From Pseudovirgaria hyperparasitica (taxonomy: Eukaryota > Ascomycota > Dothideomycetes > Acrospermales > Acrospermaceae): a stretch of DNA of 64,000 bases. Location of the stretch: NCBI RefSeq assembly GCF_010093815.1, contig NW_022985554.1, positions 652,999 to 716,998 on the forward strand, written 5' to 3'. The notes under the pieces are model-generated. The model made no database searches. It was given only the letters and a program-made list of their open reading frames with translations, and was not told the origin of the DNA. The translations under genes were made by a program, and so were the position numbers. Positions 1 through 12,013 of this stretch are shown in pieces (position 1 is the first letter of the stretch; each line of letters opens with the position of its first letter).

Positions 1-862
1 ACGAACAAGCAGAAAAGGACATGAAGACGGATCACATCTCTGTGAGGAATAAAGAAGTGATTGTCAAGATTGACGTGCGGTGACAGAGGAAAGCAAGAAG
101 ATGGAGATGCCTTACCCGGCAGTAAAAGGGTTGCAGGTCACTAGAGCTTGCGGAAATGCAACGGTGGTGCGCTGTCGAGTGGACCCAGGCAGTGCGAAGT
201 TTGCGTGAAGTTATCCAGGAGCTTCCTTGCGAAGTGACCGGGAAGAAGTGGTCGAGGTTGTAGTAATCGGTCAGCTAAGCGTGATCAGCTGTGTAGCTCC
301 GGCGAGATATGAGAGCCCAAACAAGAGCTTGGTTGGACATACAGAGAGCTCAGGCTCAGCCGAGTAGTAGTAAGCGAAGACGACAGGCGGTCAGAAGCAC
401 GACAGACACTACGGTGGTGTTCTCGTGTTGTGGTGAGGCCGTGGTGGACCGGCAGGGCGGTGGAGTCACGTCCCGCCAAAGCACCAGACGAAACAACGAG
501 CTTGAGCCAAAACAGGGCTCGATGGTTAATGCAGGGACTGGTGAAGCAGAGAACAGTAACCAGTGGGAGGTGCAGCAGATGTAAGAGCAGGCAATGCAAA
601 AGTCAAAAGCAGGCGTCCGTGAGTAAAAGCATGCAGCCTTGGCCAGAGGCCGGTCAAGGATGGAGGTGGGTGGTGACCGGTATCATCGATGTATGACGGA
701 GGTTGATTTTCTCAGGTTTTGGGTGTGGCTCCAGCGACTTCCAGCGTGCCGATACCTGGTTGACAGAGGATAAGGCTGGGTTTTTGTGTTGTGTTGTATT
801 GTGTAGTAGTAGTGTAGAATGACAGACACAGGTGGTTGAGGGTTGAAGTAGCGAGACAGCAA

Positions 863-868
<6 letters not shown>

Positions 869-894
<26 letters not shown>
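869..894. repeat. GT/CA microsatellite
   Basis: About 13 uninterrupted GT dinucleotides, in a stretch without a gene. Confidence 0.95.
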
Positions 895-1013
895 TGTTGT
901 TGGCGGGATGGAGTCATCGTATAGCAGCACTACGAGTATTAACGAGAGCGTTGGGCGATGACATCTGACTTGCTCTCGCTAAGGAATTGGCTCCCTCCCC
1001 GCCCGGGCTTAGC

Positions 1014-1058
1014 GGGGGCTCGAGGGGCTTCGGGGGGTCTTTGGGGGGGCTTTAGGGG
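1014..1058 (+). other. Cluster of five G runs (possible G-quadruplex)
   Basis: Five runs of 4-7 G lie at 1014-1018, 1024-1027, 1032-1037, 1043-1049 and 1055-1058, separated by loops of 4-6 nt. This meets the usual sequence rule for an intramolecular G-quadruplex. Function is unknown and no gene lies next to it. Confidence 0.6.
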
Positions 1059-1652
1059 CCTGTTCGGCTGAGCCACAGCCATCATAGCGACAATTTAGCG
1101 ACCATACGCAGCGATAGTGACCCCACCACACCCCCCAAAAAACCCCCATCTGGCCTCCCAGTGCCACACACCACATTACCCTGCCCACTGTTGTTTTTCC
1201 ACTAATGCTGATTTATTCACTCGTTCACTTCTCACCACTAATACTACATGTACTTGCTTACTGCCTACGTAGCGGACTCGTACCTACATCCACGTACATA
1301 GCTCACATTCACATTCGCTCGCTTGTTGCCAATATGGGGAATATGCGAACATGACGCGCAGCTCGCTCTCCCACCTAGCTATTCTCCGCGCGCCCAACAA
1401 TATAGGCCATTTTCTCATAGCCAAGCAACTAAGACGATGGCCTCTAGACTTAACATAAGTAGTACTTATGCAAACTCGGTCACAGACAAACAATAGATAG
1501 AAAAATGAAGCCATTGGGCCGCAAATCAGCTTTTTAGCCGCCTGCCAATACCCAACAACACCAAGGAAACACAGGACGCAGAGCACTCCGAGCATCCAGC
1601 CAGGCCCACCCTTGCCCTTGCATCTCCATGTGTCTCTGGTAACAGTGACGGT

Positions 1653-1688
1653 GGTGACGATGGTGACGATGGTGACGATGGTGACGGT
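1653..1688. repeat. 9-bp minisatellite
   Basis: Four tandem copies of GGTGACGAT, the last with one change, in non-coding sequence. Confidence 0.9.
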
Positions 1689-3081
1689 GCCCTCACTCGT
1701 CTCATGCTTGTTACATCTTCTTATCCCTGCCAGCGCTTTGGCAAACTGCCGATCCACAAGCCCTCGGCACTCTGTACACCCACCCACTGTCCTCACATCA
1801 CATCCCTAGGGTATAAGGTATATGATGAGGCTTCAGGCTACAACTCCGACTTGGCGTGCGCATTCGAATCAACTCGACTCGACTCTTCTGCAGCTCGCCG
1901 ACTGCTGCAAACCCAAGCCGAGGATTTCGCAGAGGTGGCCATCCAATATCAATGTGATGATGCAGAGTCCAGACAAGCAGAAGAAGCCGTGGAATTCTAG
2001 ACTCGACGACCGACGATGACAACTCACCGTGGCGAATCTGCCCGTCTGTCGATCCCTCAGCTTAGACTTCTAGATGTTACGTTACGCACTCATCGACTTA
2101 CTCGATGCTTATGCTTCCTGCATGTCGTGTCTTCCTTCGCCTTGCTGAAAATTGAAGACTGGAGATTAAAGACATGGGCTCCAGGAGTTGACTCCGCTCT
2201 CACTTTTCTAGTTGCAGTTCAGACGCGTTACAGTTGTCTCGTTCTGTGGCATGACTTTTCCACTTGCCGTCCATGCTTGCCAACAACGTTTAAAGTTCGC
2301 GCGGATCACTGCTCATCGACCGTTTGGCCTGGTGATTGACGCTGACAATCGTTCTGCCGAGTATGCCTTGCAGTGCGCATCGTTCTGACGCTGTCGAATC
2401 GCCGTCGAAGTTGTTCACACCGTTAAGCCTCACTTTCAGATCATCCACAATAGGGTCTTCTAGACTTCTGAAGAGCATGGATCGGGCTTACAACCTTTCG
2501 TACACATGTGTTGCATCGAGCCTCGCGTAGCACCCGCCAACTGTACATTGAATTGTCTCCTCACGTGCATTTCGACAAGGCCATGGCCATCAAGGCTACT
2601 CGACCTTGGACCGCATCTCTCAATGACATGTCATGCTCGGGCATAGTCCAACAGTGGGCGACTATTGCGACATCTTGTTGGCTTGATGACGTCAAGAGAG
2701 GGCCTAGGAATATCCATGTTTTAAAAGCCTTCATCGAGAGGCCATGAGCAACACTCATTATAGTAGCGCTTGCTGATCAAAATTCTGGTTCTGCTGCAAT
2801 AACATTTTAATTACAAACAGCTGACCACTCGTAGAACTGAGAAGAATTGCGGATGGCTGGCTATAGAGCGCCCAAATTCCTGGGCGAGATTCTGGGCTCA
2901 ACACGGTAGCCATACCATATGTGGCAGCTGTCTACACGGGCCATCCCGAGAGTGTGTATACTGATAAGACTCACATGCAGAAGCAGTCATCCGGCAACTC
3001 CTGATATAACACTTGTCACAACACGTGTCGTTCGGAAGCACAGCTAGCAGGAGTCTCCACACCAAAACTTCCTCATCTCGC

Positions 3082-4265
3082 CTAGCCGGATATACCCTTC
3101 TGCTCCGGCACCCCAGTCACCAGCCTGCCCTCCAGCACCGCACTCCTCAGATTCTCCAGCACAAGCACCTCCATATCCCGCTGCGTCTCCACCGTCGCTG
3201 TGCCAATATGTGGCAAACACATCACATTCCCCATCTCCAGCAACTCCCGCTCAATCGCCGGCTCCCGCTCAAACACATCCAGCCCCGCGCCCGCAAGCTT
3301 CCCACTCTGCAGCGCCCGCACCAGCGCCTTCTCATCCACCAACCCACCCCGCGCCGTATTCACCAGCACCGCCCCATCCTTCATCTGCGCAAACTCCCCT
3401 TGCCCGATAATCCCCCGTGTTTCCGCCGTGAGACTCAGGTTCAGGCTCAGCACGTCGCTGGTGCGAAGTAGCTCCTCGAAGCTGACGTATGTGTACGGAC
3501 TGTCCTTAAGAGGTGTACGCTTGTGGTATTGCACCGTCATGCCGAACGCGACGGCACGCTGTGCGAGCGCTGTGCCGATGCCGCCCAGGCCGAGGATTCC
3601 GAGGGTTTTCCCGCGTGGGTCACGGCCGAGGGCGTTGGGTGTTGGGCGCCAGTTGCCGGCGCGGACGCTGGCGAGTGCGGGCGTGAGGCCGCGGAGGGCG
3701 CCGAGGGTGAGGAACATGGCGATGTCGGCGGTGGCGTTGGATACGGCGCCGGGAGTGGAGGATACGAGGATGTCTTTTCGAAAGTTGTCAGTAGTGTGTT
3801 TAACAGTCAGGGGAAAGTAGACTGGGTAGGGGCGTTCAGGAGATAGGGATATGGAGGAAGAGACGGACTTTTGCTTGTGCAGCTGGGGATGTCGATGTTG
3901 TCGTAGCCAGCGCCATTGTGGCAGATGTACTTCAGTGATTTCGGGAGGGCGTCGAGAAGTTCTTGGTCAAAGGGACCGGTGACGGCGGTGGACTCGTTCG
4001 AGCGGTAGATGGCGACGACATCATCGTATGTTCCGGATTTCAATGCCGAGAGGAACTCAGCGCGGTTGCCAGTGCGGTACTCCTAGGCTCATATCAGTAC
4101 ACAGCTTCTTAGTCGTCGTCGTCGTCGTCGTCGTCGTCGCAGATCCAGTCAAGGGCTTCGCTCACTCACCTTAAGACTCGCAAACTTCGCGCACTCCTTC
4201 CATTCTCCCTCTGCATGTACAATATCGCCAATGAGCAGCGCCCCAGGCAGTTCCAACGAGCCCAT
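3082..4265 (-). CDS. D-isomer-specific 2-hydroxyacid dehydrogenase (glyoxylate/hydroxypyruvate reductase type)
   Basis: Predicted 333 aa in three exons: 4265-4170, 4082-3869 and 3773-3082; phases agree. The family reduces 2-oxoacids such as glyoxylate or hydroxypyruvate to D-2-hydroxyacids with NAD(P)H. The Rossmann motif GLGGIG is near residues 165-170. The catalytic Arg (NTARGGL, about R245), Glu (DVFEREP, about E274) and His (LPHIGT, about H292) are all present, so it should be active. Length matches the family. The start is the ATG giving MGSLELPGALLIGD. Intron 1 carries a GTC trinucleotide run; intron 2 has a slightly unusual donor, gtccgt. The downstream partner on the same strand side is an SDR, so it may belong to the local metabolic gene set. 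The exact substrate cannot be read from sequence. Confidence 0.93.
4112..4140. repeat. GTC trinucleotide repeat in an intron
   Basis: About nine tandem GTC units inside the first intron of the D-2-hydroxyacid dehydrogenase gene, so length changes would not alter the protein. Confidence 0.95.
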
Positions 4266-4772
4266 TCTGCGTGCCGGTAGCTAGAATTTAAGGTGCGGTG
4301 TATATAGCGTCGGTGGGTTGGCCTCTCCTGGCAACAAGACACAGCTCAGAGCAAGTAGATGAATCTGAGTGGAAGATGTCAAGTCCCGGGCAGAGCTTCC
4401 TGAGCTCTTTTGTTCCCACAAAGTACCATGATGATGTGCCATGCCGACGACCGTGATTTGCGTGGAGACTGGGAATGTCGGCCGGTTGATCCACTTGTCG
4501 GCTCGGCGTTTGAGGTGGGGCTAGGCTCGGCTGAGCGGTACGAATAACCATTTTGGGGTCTTGGGTTTAGGCGTTGGACCGCGGCAAAAGAGCTTTAGGA
4601 CATTTGGATGGCTGGACGCAGAGGGATATTAAGAACTGGGAGAGCAAGCGGGTGGAAGAATGGCCGGGCAGTGCATCGGGAATGATGTTCGGTACTGGGT
4701 TGTGTCTACAATGAATGCAAGTGAGACGAATTGTATCACGCTGTACGCTGTCGCTTGATCCAAATCCGTCAA
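4266..4772. other. Intergenic: 5' side of the dehydrogenase, 3' side of the SDR
   Basis: About 500 bp with no supportable gene. It must carry the dehydrogenase promoter (minus strand) and the 3' end of the SDR transcript. No clear motif seen. Confidence 0.7.
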
Positions 4773-5762
4773 TCATTTGTGGTCCATGCCTCCTGTCAAG
4801 AGTATGCTCTGCCCCGTCATATATCCGGTCTGAAAATCTGAGTACGGCCGGCACAAGTCCAAAGGGAGAACGTACCTTCACAATGGTATCTACCATGTTC
4901 GCACATTCGTCAGGGTAACCCAATCTACCGACTGGGATCTTCTCGAGAAGCCAGTCTGGAATATTTTCAGCATTGACCATGCCAGTATTGCCAATCATAG
5001 CCGGTGCTATGTCATTGACGGTGATGCCGAAGGGTGCAAGCTTGCTGGATAGATTCTTCATCATGGCAGTCAAGGCACCTTTGGAAGCAGCGTAGTCTGC
5101 ACTGAGTTAGAGGGATGATGGTGCTTGTGACGAATAGACGTACGACATCCGTTTATACCACCGCCGTAGGCTGCGATCGATGAGCTCAAGACGATGCGTC
5201 CCCATTTCTGCGCTTTCATGTCATCGACAACAGCCTTAATGAGGATGAAGGATGCTCGTGAATTGATGTTCTGCATCTTGTCGTACTCTTCAATTGGAAT
5301 ATCCCTAGTGCCGATGTTAGCCATAAGCAAGTATACATATGGCATCTCTCGCTCTTACCAAATGTCGACTATCCTCTTTCCATAGCCAGCATTGCTGAAC
5401 AAGATATCAATCGGTTTTCCATGCTCTTTTCGCACATCCGCGACCATAGAGAGAATATCATCTGCAGAAGATACGTCGACTTTGTGCACTGATATCCGGC
5501 GGAAGTCTCCACCGGGTCTTTCAGCTTCACATTCCTTGCGCAGCTGTGCTACCAGTTCTTCTACAGCAAGTTGATTGGACGAGTATGTCAGAGCCAGATC
5601 ACATTCACTCATGAGTAGCTTGCGTGCACAAGCGGCACCAATACTGCGCATGAGTTAGTTGATGCTGTTGTATATGTTGTTTTGATCATACCCCCCTGAG
5701 GCACCGGTGATCAGGGCCAGTTTGCCTTTGATATCGTTCTGCTTGGCTGCCATGGTTGCCAT
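4773..5762 (-). CDS. Classical short-chain dehydrogenase/reductase (FabG-like)
   Basis: Predicted 264 aa in five exons: 5762-5692, 5643-5359, 5304-5144, 5096-4876 and 4829-4773; all phases agree and introns are 46-54 nt. It is an NAD(P)-dependent oxidoreductase of the Rossmann SDR fold. Visible motifs: TGASGGIG (cofactor binding, near residues 19-26), NAGYG, catalytic Ser in SSSIAAYGG, catalytic YAASK (Tyr-x3-Lys), and a C-terminal TGQSILLTGG typical of FabG-like enzymes. A second ATG three codons in (5753) is an equal start candidate. It shares a 374-bp divergent promoter with the Zn2Cys6 factor, a common arrangement for a regulator and its target. The substrate is unknown; it could act on a hydroxy acid, sugar or polyol. 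Confidence 0.93.
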
Positions 5763-6136
5763 ATTGTTAGCAGTTGTTCTCTCCGACAAATGTATATATA
5801 CAAAATTTATTCCACCTCGAAAGAAACATGCTAGTGGGCATCCCCGTGTTCGGCTTAGGGGCTCCCAGTTAGCCCTCGAGCCCGACCGGCAAGGATCCGG
5901 GGCTAGAGGGGGCGTAGCGAGGTCAACTTTGAGGCTCCGAAAACAGCTAATTCGCGCGCGCCCACTCTCGGCAATTGCTTGTACGGCGACCGAATCCATG
6001 CGGGGGGAGGGCGCGGCGGCTCCAGCCGGTGAGCTGTCAGACCAGACACCGTCCGCATCTTCTGCCTGCTTGCACAAAACAACTCCGCTCTCATTTCAAT
6101 TGCCTACGGCTTCACTATCCCGGACAACATGATCTT
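5763..6136. promoter_or_regulatory. Divergent promoter between SDR and Zn2Cys6 factor, with CGG sites
   Basis: This 374-bp region separates the start codons of two divergent genes. It contains CGG-N6-CCG at 6017-6028 and CGG-N8-CGG at 5887-5900. Zn2Cys6 proteins bind CGG triplets as inverted or direct repeats; CGG-N6-CCG is the spacing known for Ppr1 and UaY. Use by the adjacent factor is inference; the region is GC-rich, so chance CGG triplets are expected. Confidence 0.45.
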
Positions 6137-8808
6137 ATGGATGCTGCCACTCCCGATCAGCAGCCCCTGTCGGCCGAACAGCCAGAGACGCCTGCGCCCG
6201 AAGGAGACAACAAGGTAAAACGGGTTAATAAAGCTTGTCTCAACTGCAGGAAGAGAAAGTCGCGATGCCATCTGTAAGTCATTTTTTCTATCCAGAATTG
6301 CGCATACACATCTTGAGCCCATGCTCCAGTAGGAGACTTATGGAACTGTGATCACATCACGATCGCGATTAATTACTTGCTCATTCGTTGGAGGCTTCAA
6401 CCCAGCTTCCGCACAACACGGACATCCCTTCCATCTGTCGTGAGCGCGCGCAAAATGCAGACGACGTGCGCAAATCATTAATATCACACTGGACGTTTCC
6501 TGCATCTTATCATACGATACCTATGTTCAAGTGCCGAGGCACAAATCTCGAGCGCATGGCTGACTACTGATTCGATAGTGACGAAGGCGGACAGGTGCCA
6601 TGCCTACGGTGCAAGCGCGAGGACCTCGAGTGTATACTGGGAGGCTCCAATCGTGGTGGGCGACGAATACGAAGGAAAACCATCGATCCACAGGTTGGAC
6701 CTTCCAGCTATCCGACCATTTATACACATACCCAAGAGGAGGTAGAGGAGTCAGCATATGGGCAACTGAGCGCGGCCACTGCATGGGCTACCCATCCATT
6801 ACCGACCCAGAGTCCTACGCAGCTACGCCCGCAGCTCCCAGATCTGAATAGCGAATCGCGATACCGAGAACTTCAGCCGCCGGAGATTGATCGGTCTCGC
6901 TCTCTGTCTTCTGAACAACTCTCCTTTCCGAAGCTACAAAACCCCTCCGATGCTCTTGGCATACTGGCCCAGGTCGCGGAAACAAGCACGAACAATGATG
7001 AACGGCGCATGCAGCTATCAAACGGCCGACACGCACCGTCCGTACTGAATGATAGTCGTCAGAATAGTGGGATGAGATACCCTCCCATTGACGAAGGACA
7101 TATATCACTCCACCAAGTCGAATGGCTTGTACGCAGATACTATGAGAACTACCATCCATATTACCCACTCGCACCCATAGACAGCCTCAATGTCTCTCGG
7201 TTAGTTGAAGTTGCGGCAAACGAGCCGCACCTTCTCACAGCGGTCCTTGTCATAGCGTCAAAAGATCTGGTAGATCAGCCGAATATTTATGAAGCCTGTG
7301 CAAGATATATGAAGAGTCTAGTTTCTGATCTGGCAGCAGGTGGTGACGGGGGTCTTGAAGCCGTCGAAGCCCTGTTAATACTTGCAGAGTGGGCTCCGTA
7401 TACACAACGCTCCGACAGTGAACGGGTCGGGCGGGGCGAAGAGGATAAAGAAGCTTGGATGCATATCGGTGTCGCCCTCAGAATCAGCTATTTCCTAGGA
7501 CTCGATCGATTTTCGTTCCGAATTCCAGATGAGGGGAAGGATCCGCAATTTAACAGGAAGAGGTTGATATGGACAGCCTGCTATATGTCGGACAGACAAA
7601 TTTCTATACGAATCGGAAAAGGATTTTGGTCAAGAGGACCAGGTCCTTTGACATCACTTCGTCGGGAGGATCATGTTCCACTGCTGCCAAGAACAACAAA
7701 TGAAGAGGACTATGCAAGCATATTTCAGGCCACTCTTGAATTGACGACATTGTCAAGCAACGTTCACGATGTGCTCTACGCCAATCCGGGGTCGAGTCTA
7801 CGCAGTCATTTGAGTGGGGGCTACATCAAGTTCATCGATGACTTCAGAAATGCGATATATACCTGGAAAAGCGTTTGGGGCACCCTAACATGTAAGGATC
7901 CATATTCATTCGAAGACACTTCTGCGTCTGTGTTGGGAGGCTACAATTCCTGGAGATCTACAGAACTGTGTTACAGCCTTTTTGACGGGACAAATCGCTA
8001 ACAATAGATAGGCTCATCACATTTGAAAGCTACACTGACTATGTCATACCATTACCTCCGGCTCTACACCGTGGCTTTTGCCTTTCACGCGACAGTCAGG
8101 AGGGAACAGGAACTTAGAAAGAAAAACACCCCACAGTACTCGACACAATACCAGGCCCCTTCCCGACTCTTCTACAAAAATGTTGCCAAGGTTACGGATG
8201 TGCGTTTCATCTACGAAGGTCTCGAGGCCGCGAAAGAAATCATTTCCACGCTAAATAGTTATGTGGATGCTCAAAGGTCACTTCGATTTATGCCACTGCG
8301 GATCTACCTCTATCTGGTCTATGCAGGCGTTTTCCTATACCGCGCTCGATGCGTGGGTGTCATGGAGGATGAAGAGGACAAGGCTGTCCGGCACATGGTT
8401 CAGGAAACCATTTCGAAGCTCGAAAAGGCCGGTATGGGCCCCTTACATCCAGGATCCCGCTACTCGCAGCTTTTGAAGCTGTTGTGGCAAAAGGTTGGCA
8501 CAAAGGAGAGGATCAGACATCCGAACGTGCCAAACCCGAGCTCTTTTCGGCCTGGTGATACCCCTGCTTCGGTGCTATCTCAAGATAACCACAGCATGGT
8601 TGGCTCCAGTCCTGCAGTCACGGAGCAGATGGGTGACTTTGCCTGGACTGACCTGATGGCTGTTGGGGATTTTGCCGTCAATGGATATAACGCAGCTGGT
8701 ACTCAGGCCGGCGACGACAATCTACTAGGGTTTCTTCCTATGGATATGGGCAATGCCTGGGATATTGGTCACTTCGACTTCGATAGTAGTACTGGTCTTG
8801 CCTTCTGA
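6137..8808 (+). CDS. Zn2Cys6 fungal transcription factor
   Basis: Predicted 748 aa in three exons: 6137-6273, 6579-7891 and 8012-8808; phases agree. The N-terminal binuclear zinc cluster has all six cysteines (about C34, C37, C44, C54, C57, C64) with spacing C-x2-C-x6-C-x9-C-x2-C-x6-C, followed by a basic linker. A 305-nt intron, long for this window, splits the cluster after the third cysteine. The middle part (about residues 200-480) resembles the fungal-specific transcription factor domain. The C-terminus is acidic and rich in Phe, Asp and Gly, as in activation regions. It is nuclear and DNA-binding by family. It is divergent from an SDR and followed by an MFS transporter, so it probably controls those neighbours, as pathway-specific factors often do. 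The inducer is unknown. Confidence 0.92.
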
Positions 8809-9816
8809 AGTGCCGGGTTGCGGGAATACCTGTAGTTTCATATGCGTTCTAGCGTCTGTTTTTGGGCGCATATACTTGGTCTGGGAGGTCTGATACTGTA
8901 TTATAATTAGCGCAAAATGCTCTATTCACAATTATTCTTCTCAATATATAGATTTTGGTGTGCACCTCCCTGCTAGTTACGCAAGGTACCTAGTACCTGG
9001 CCCCTCCGCATTCCAAATAGTCCTCGCAAGATCCAATCTACCCAATGAGTTGAGCTCGAAGCATCTAAGGCGATTGTTTGATTGAATGCTCACATTCCAA
9101 TACCATCAAAATTGCGTTCGCTGAACGGCATATGACTCCACAATATTCATACACCGACGGACGATGCCGACGCCACCATCCATGTTCCCGCAGCGCCCGT
9201 GCCGGAGAAGAGTCCGCGCACCCGCACCAACCCCCCCTTAGTCCCAACGCACCATAATATCCCAGCGCCGGGGAGATGCTTGATTGCTATGATTGCTCTC
9301 TGCAGCGGATTGGCAAGAAACCTGCGTGATTTTTTTCTCGTCTTTCTTCTTCTTCTACTGCTGTACAGTTTCAAATGTCCCAGTGTCCACACCACAACCC
9401 TACTTGAGGCTCGGGCGTATCAAAGCATAGATGATCTAGCCGAGGTGGCCTGTCGGGGGGGTGGGAACTCTCGTGCCATCTCATTCGACGTTGACCAGAT
9501 ATCCGCTGCCGAAACACCCCCCGGGCATGTGTGGGTGTGAGTATATTAAGCTACGTATCGGGTGTTGAGAGCTTGCATGACGGTGGTTTTGATTGTGATT
9601 GTGATTATGATTGATTGTGAGTGGTGATATAGACCGCGTCGTGGAGGCTGCATATTTACACTTACTTACTCTTGTCCTTCGCCGTTGAACCTCGACTCCT
9701 CAATCCCTCAATCCTTCAATCCCTCATACCTCAATCCCTCAATTCCCCTCCAGCCTACTCCTCCACCTCCACCTCCTCTTCTACCTCCCACTTGCGCCCA
9801 TTCCACATCACCAGCC
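8809..9816. other. Intergenic: 3' end of factor gene, promoter of transporter
   Basis: About 1 kb without a supportable gene. Immediately before the transporter ATG (about 9695-9790) lies a pyrimidine-rich tract with repeated CTCAATCC-like units, typical of fungal 5' leaders. A GATTGTGATT-type repeat lies at about 9590-9625. Confidence 0.65.
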
Positions 9817-12013
9817 ATGATGGATACTCCTTCCCTCTCCACGTCCTCCCCTCCCGCGCGCTCCTTCACCCAAAGCATCCACGCAACATGGGCGGACATA
9901 AAGACATACCGCCGCGCATACATCCTCACGATAGTCGCCTCGTTTGGCGGGTTGCTGTTCGGCTGGGACACGGGCCTGATCGGAGGAGTGCTGACCATGG
10001 ACGCCTTCAAGCACAGCTTCGGCCTGGACACGAAACACGAGAACTATGCGAATGTGCAGGGGAATATTGTCAGCGTGTTGCAAGGTGGGTGTTTCTTTGG
10101 GGCGGCAAGCAGCTTTTGGCTCGGGGACAAATTGTGAGTGGTTCTTTTGGTGTGTTCTTTTGGTGTGTTCTTTTGGTGTGTTCTTTTGGTGTGTTCTTTT
10201 GGTGTGTTCTTTTTGTTCGTTTTTGGTAAGGAAACGGGGGACTTGTTGGGGGGCAGATGAGAGATGTGTGGATGGGGCTCGATTTGGTGGTGCGTTGTAT
10301 ATAGATGTATGTATGTATGGGCTAACAGGCAGTGAAAGGGGCCGGAAATGGTCTTTGATCCTTGCTGATACGGTCTTCATCATCGGATCTCTCGTACAAA
10401 CGCTCTGTGCGATCAAGACTACCAGCCTGACGCAGCTGTACATCGGCCGCTTCATAGGCGGCTGGGGCGTGGGGTGTATCAGTGCTATCGTGCCAATCTA
10501 CATTGGGGAGAATGTAAACAAGGAGATTCGAGGGCGATGTATTGGCTGGTAAGGTCTAGCTTTCGTTCACTTCCTGCTATTTTGGTGTTTCAACAACCGC
10601 TAATTGGGGTGGCCAGCATGCAACTCTTCAACGTCACCGGTATCATGACCTCCTACTTCGTCAACTACGGCATCAGCAAGCACATGTCAGGCCTCTCAGA
10701 TCTAAAATGGCGTGTGCCGTTCGCACTCCAGATGGCCCCGGGCCTGCTACTGCTCCTACTCGTCTTCCAGAACGAATCTCCCCGCTGGCTCGTCGAGAAG
10801 AACCGGATCGAAGAAGCACAGCGCAGCCTGACAATAGTTCGCGGGAAGAGCAAAGGCGACGCCGCCGTGATGCAGGAGCTGCAGGAGATCATCGACGACT
10901 TCAACGGGCACGAGCGGCTGACCATCCTGCAGCAATTGAGGGCCGTGGTCGCGAATAAGAAGATATTCTATCGGGCCAGCTTTGCCGTCATCTTGATGTT
11001 CTGGCAGCAATCGACCGGGACTGTGAGTCTCATGCGTTGTTCTGGAATACGTGATTGAGACGCTAACCAATCCGCCGGACCAGAACTCGATAAACTACTA
11101 CAGTCCTCAGATCTTCTCATCAATCGGCATCCAGGGCGCTTCAGCAGGGCTATTTGCAACGGGGATTTATGGGGTTGTGAAGGTTGTCTTCACGGGGTTG
11201 GGCATGATGCTTGCAACCGAGCAGCTGGGGCGAAAAGTACGTCTGTTGCTACTCTTCTTGTTGTCTCTGCCATATTACTACTCCCTCAAATCATCCCATC
11301 ACTTACCCGTCGTTCCCACACTGATATATCGGCCCTTCAGTACTGCCTCATCTTAGGTGCCATGGGCCAAGCCTTCAGCATGTACTACATCGGTATCAAC
11401 CAAGCCATCCATCCAACCGTTCCTGGTGCGCCCCTTACCGGCCATAATACCTTCGCCATCATATGCGTGTACCTTTTCGTCGTCTTCTACAGCTTCAGCT
11501 GGGGCCCAATCCCATACGTGCTCAGCAGCGAATGCGCCCCTAACCACGGTAAGTTACCCATCTCCCCCCCCCCCCGAAGCCATAACTACTTTTCCACTAA
11601 CATAAGAAATCACAGTCCGCTCCCTAATCATGGCTCTCGCTCTAATGACGCAATGGCTCATAAATTTCATAATCGCCAAGATCACGCCCATCATGCTCGC
11701 CGACATCTCGTACGGCACCTTTCTGATCTTCGGCTCCTGCTGCCTACTCTCGCTCTTCTACTCTATCCTGTGCGTGCCTGAGACGAAAGGTGTGCCGCTC
11801 GAGAGTATACACGAGCTGTTCGAGGATGGCAGCATCGTGCGTGGTTGCTTGCGGGATATGGTGCCGAAACGGACTCGTGCCTTGGGGCTGCGGCAGAGGG
11901 CGGCGGCGCTACGCGAAGCACGTGAGGATGGTTGTGGTGAGGCTGGTAATGGGGTTGGTAATGGAGTTGGTAGTATCAATAAGTCTGGCCTTGTCACGGT
12001 TGAGCATGCGTGA
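9817..12013 (+). CDS. MFS sugar/quinate-type transporter
   Basis: Predicted 563 aa in six exons: 9817-10133, 10339-10548, 10617-11022, 11084-11236, 11341-11548 and 11616-12013; phases agree. It is a 12-helix plasma-membrane sugar porter, probably a proton symporter. Signature motifs: GGLLFGWDTGLIGG in helix 1, the loop 2-3 motif GDKLGRK (spanning intron 1), IGRFIGGWGVG, NESPRWLVEK after helix 6, and PETKGVPLESIHELF after helix 12. The overall pattern is close to fungal quinate/hexose permeases. The C-terminal tail is Arg/Gly-rich and variable. Intron 1 holds a 13-bp minisatellite. An alternative acceptor at 10334 would give a slightly longer join, but the one chosen restores the conserved D-K-x-G-R-K motif. 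It lies downstream of the Zn2Cys6 gene in the same direction. Confidence 0.93.
10142..10206 (+). repeat. 13-bp minisatellite in transporter intron 1
   Basis: Five perfect tandem copies of TTCTTTTGGTGTG, followed by one degenerate copy to about 10219, wholly inside the first intron just after the donor site. Confidence 0.97.

Larger units (their letters stand above)
1..3081. other. Gene-free left flank
   Basis: I see no supportable gene in this 3.1 kb. Open frames are short, overlap on both strands and show no recognisable domain or splice-linked continuation. The stretch holds a GT microsatellite, a cluster of G runs and a 9-bp minisatellite, listed separately. It ends just past the stop codon of the minus-strand dehydrogenase. 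A non-coding transcript or a lineage-specific small gene cannot be excluded. Confidence 0.6.
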
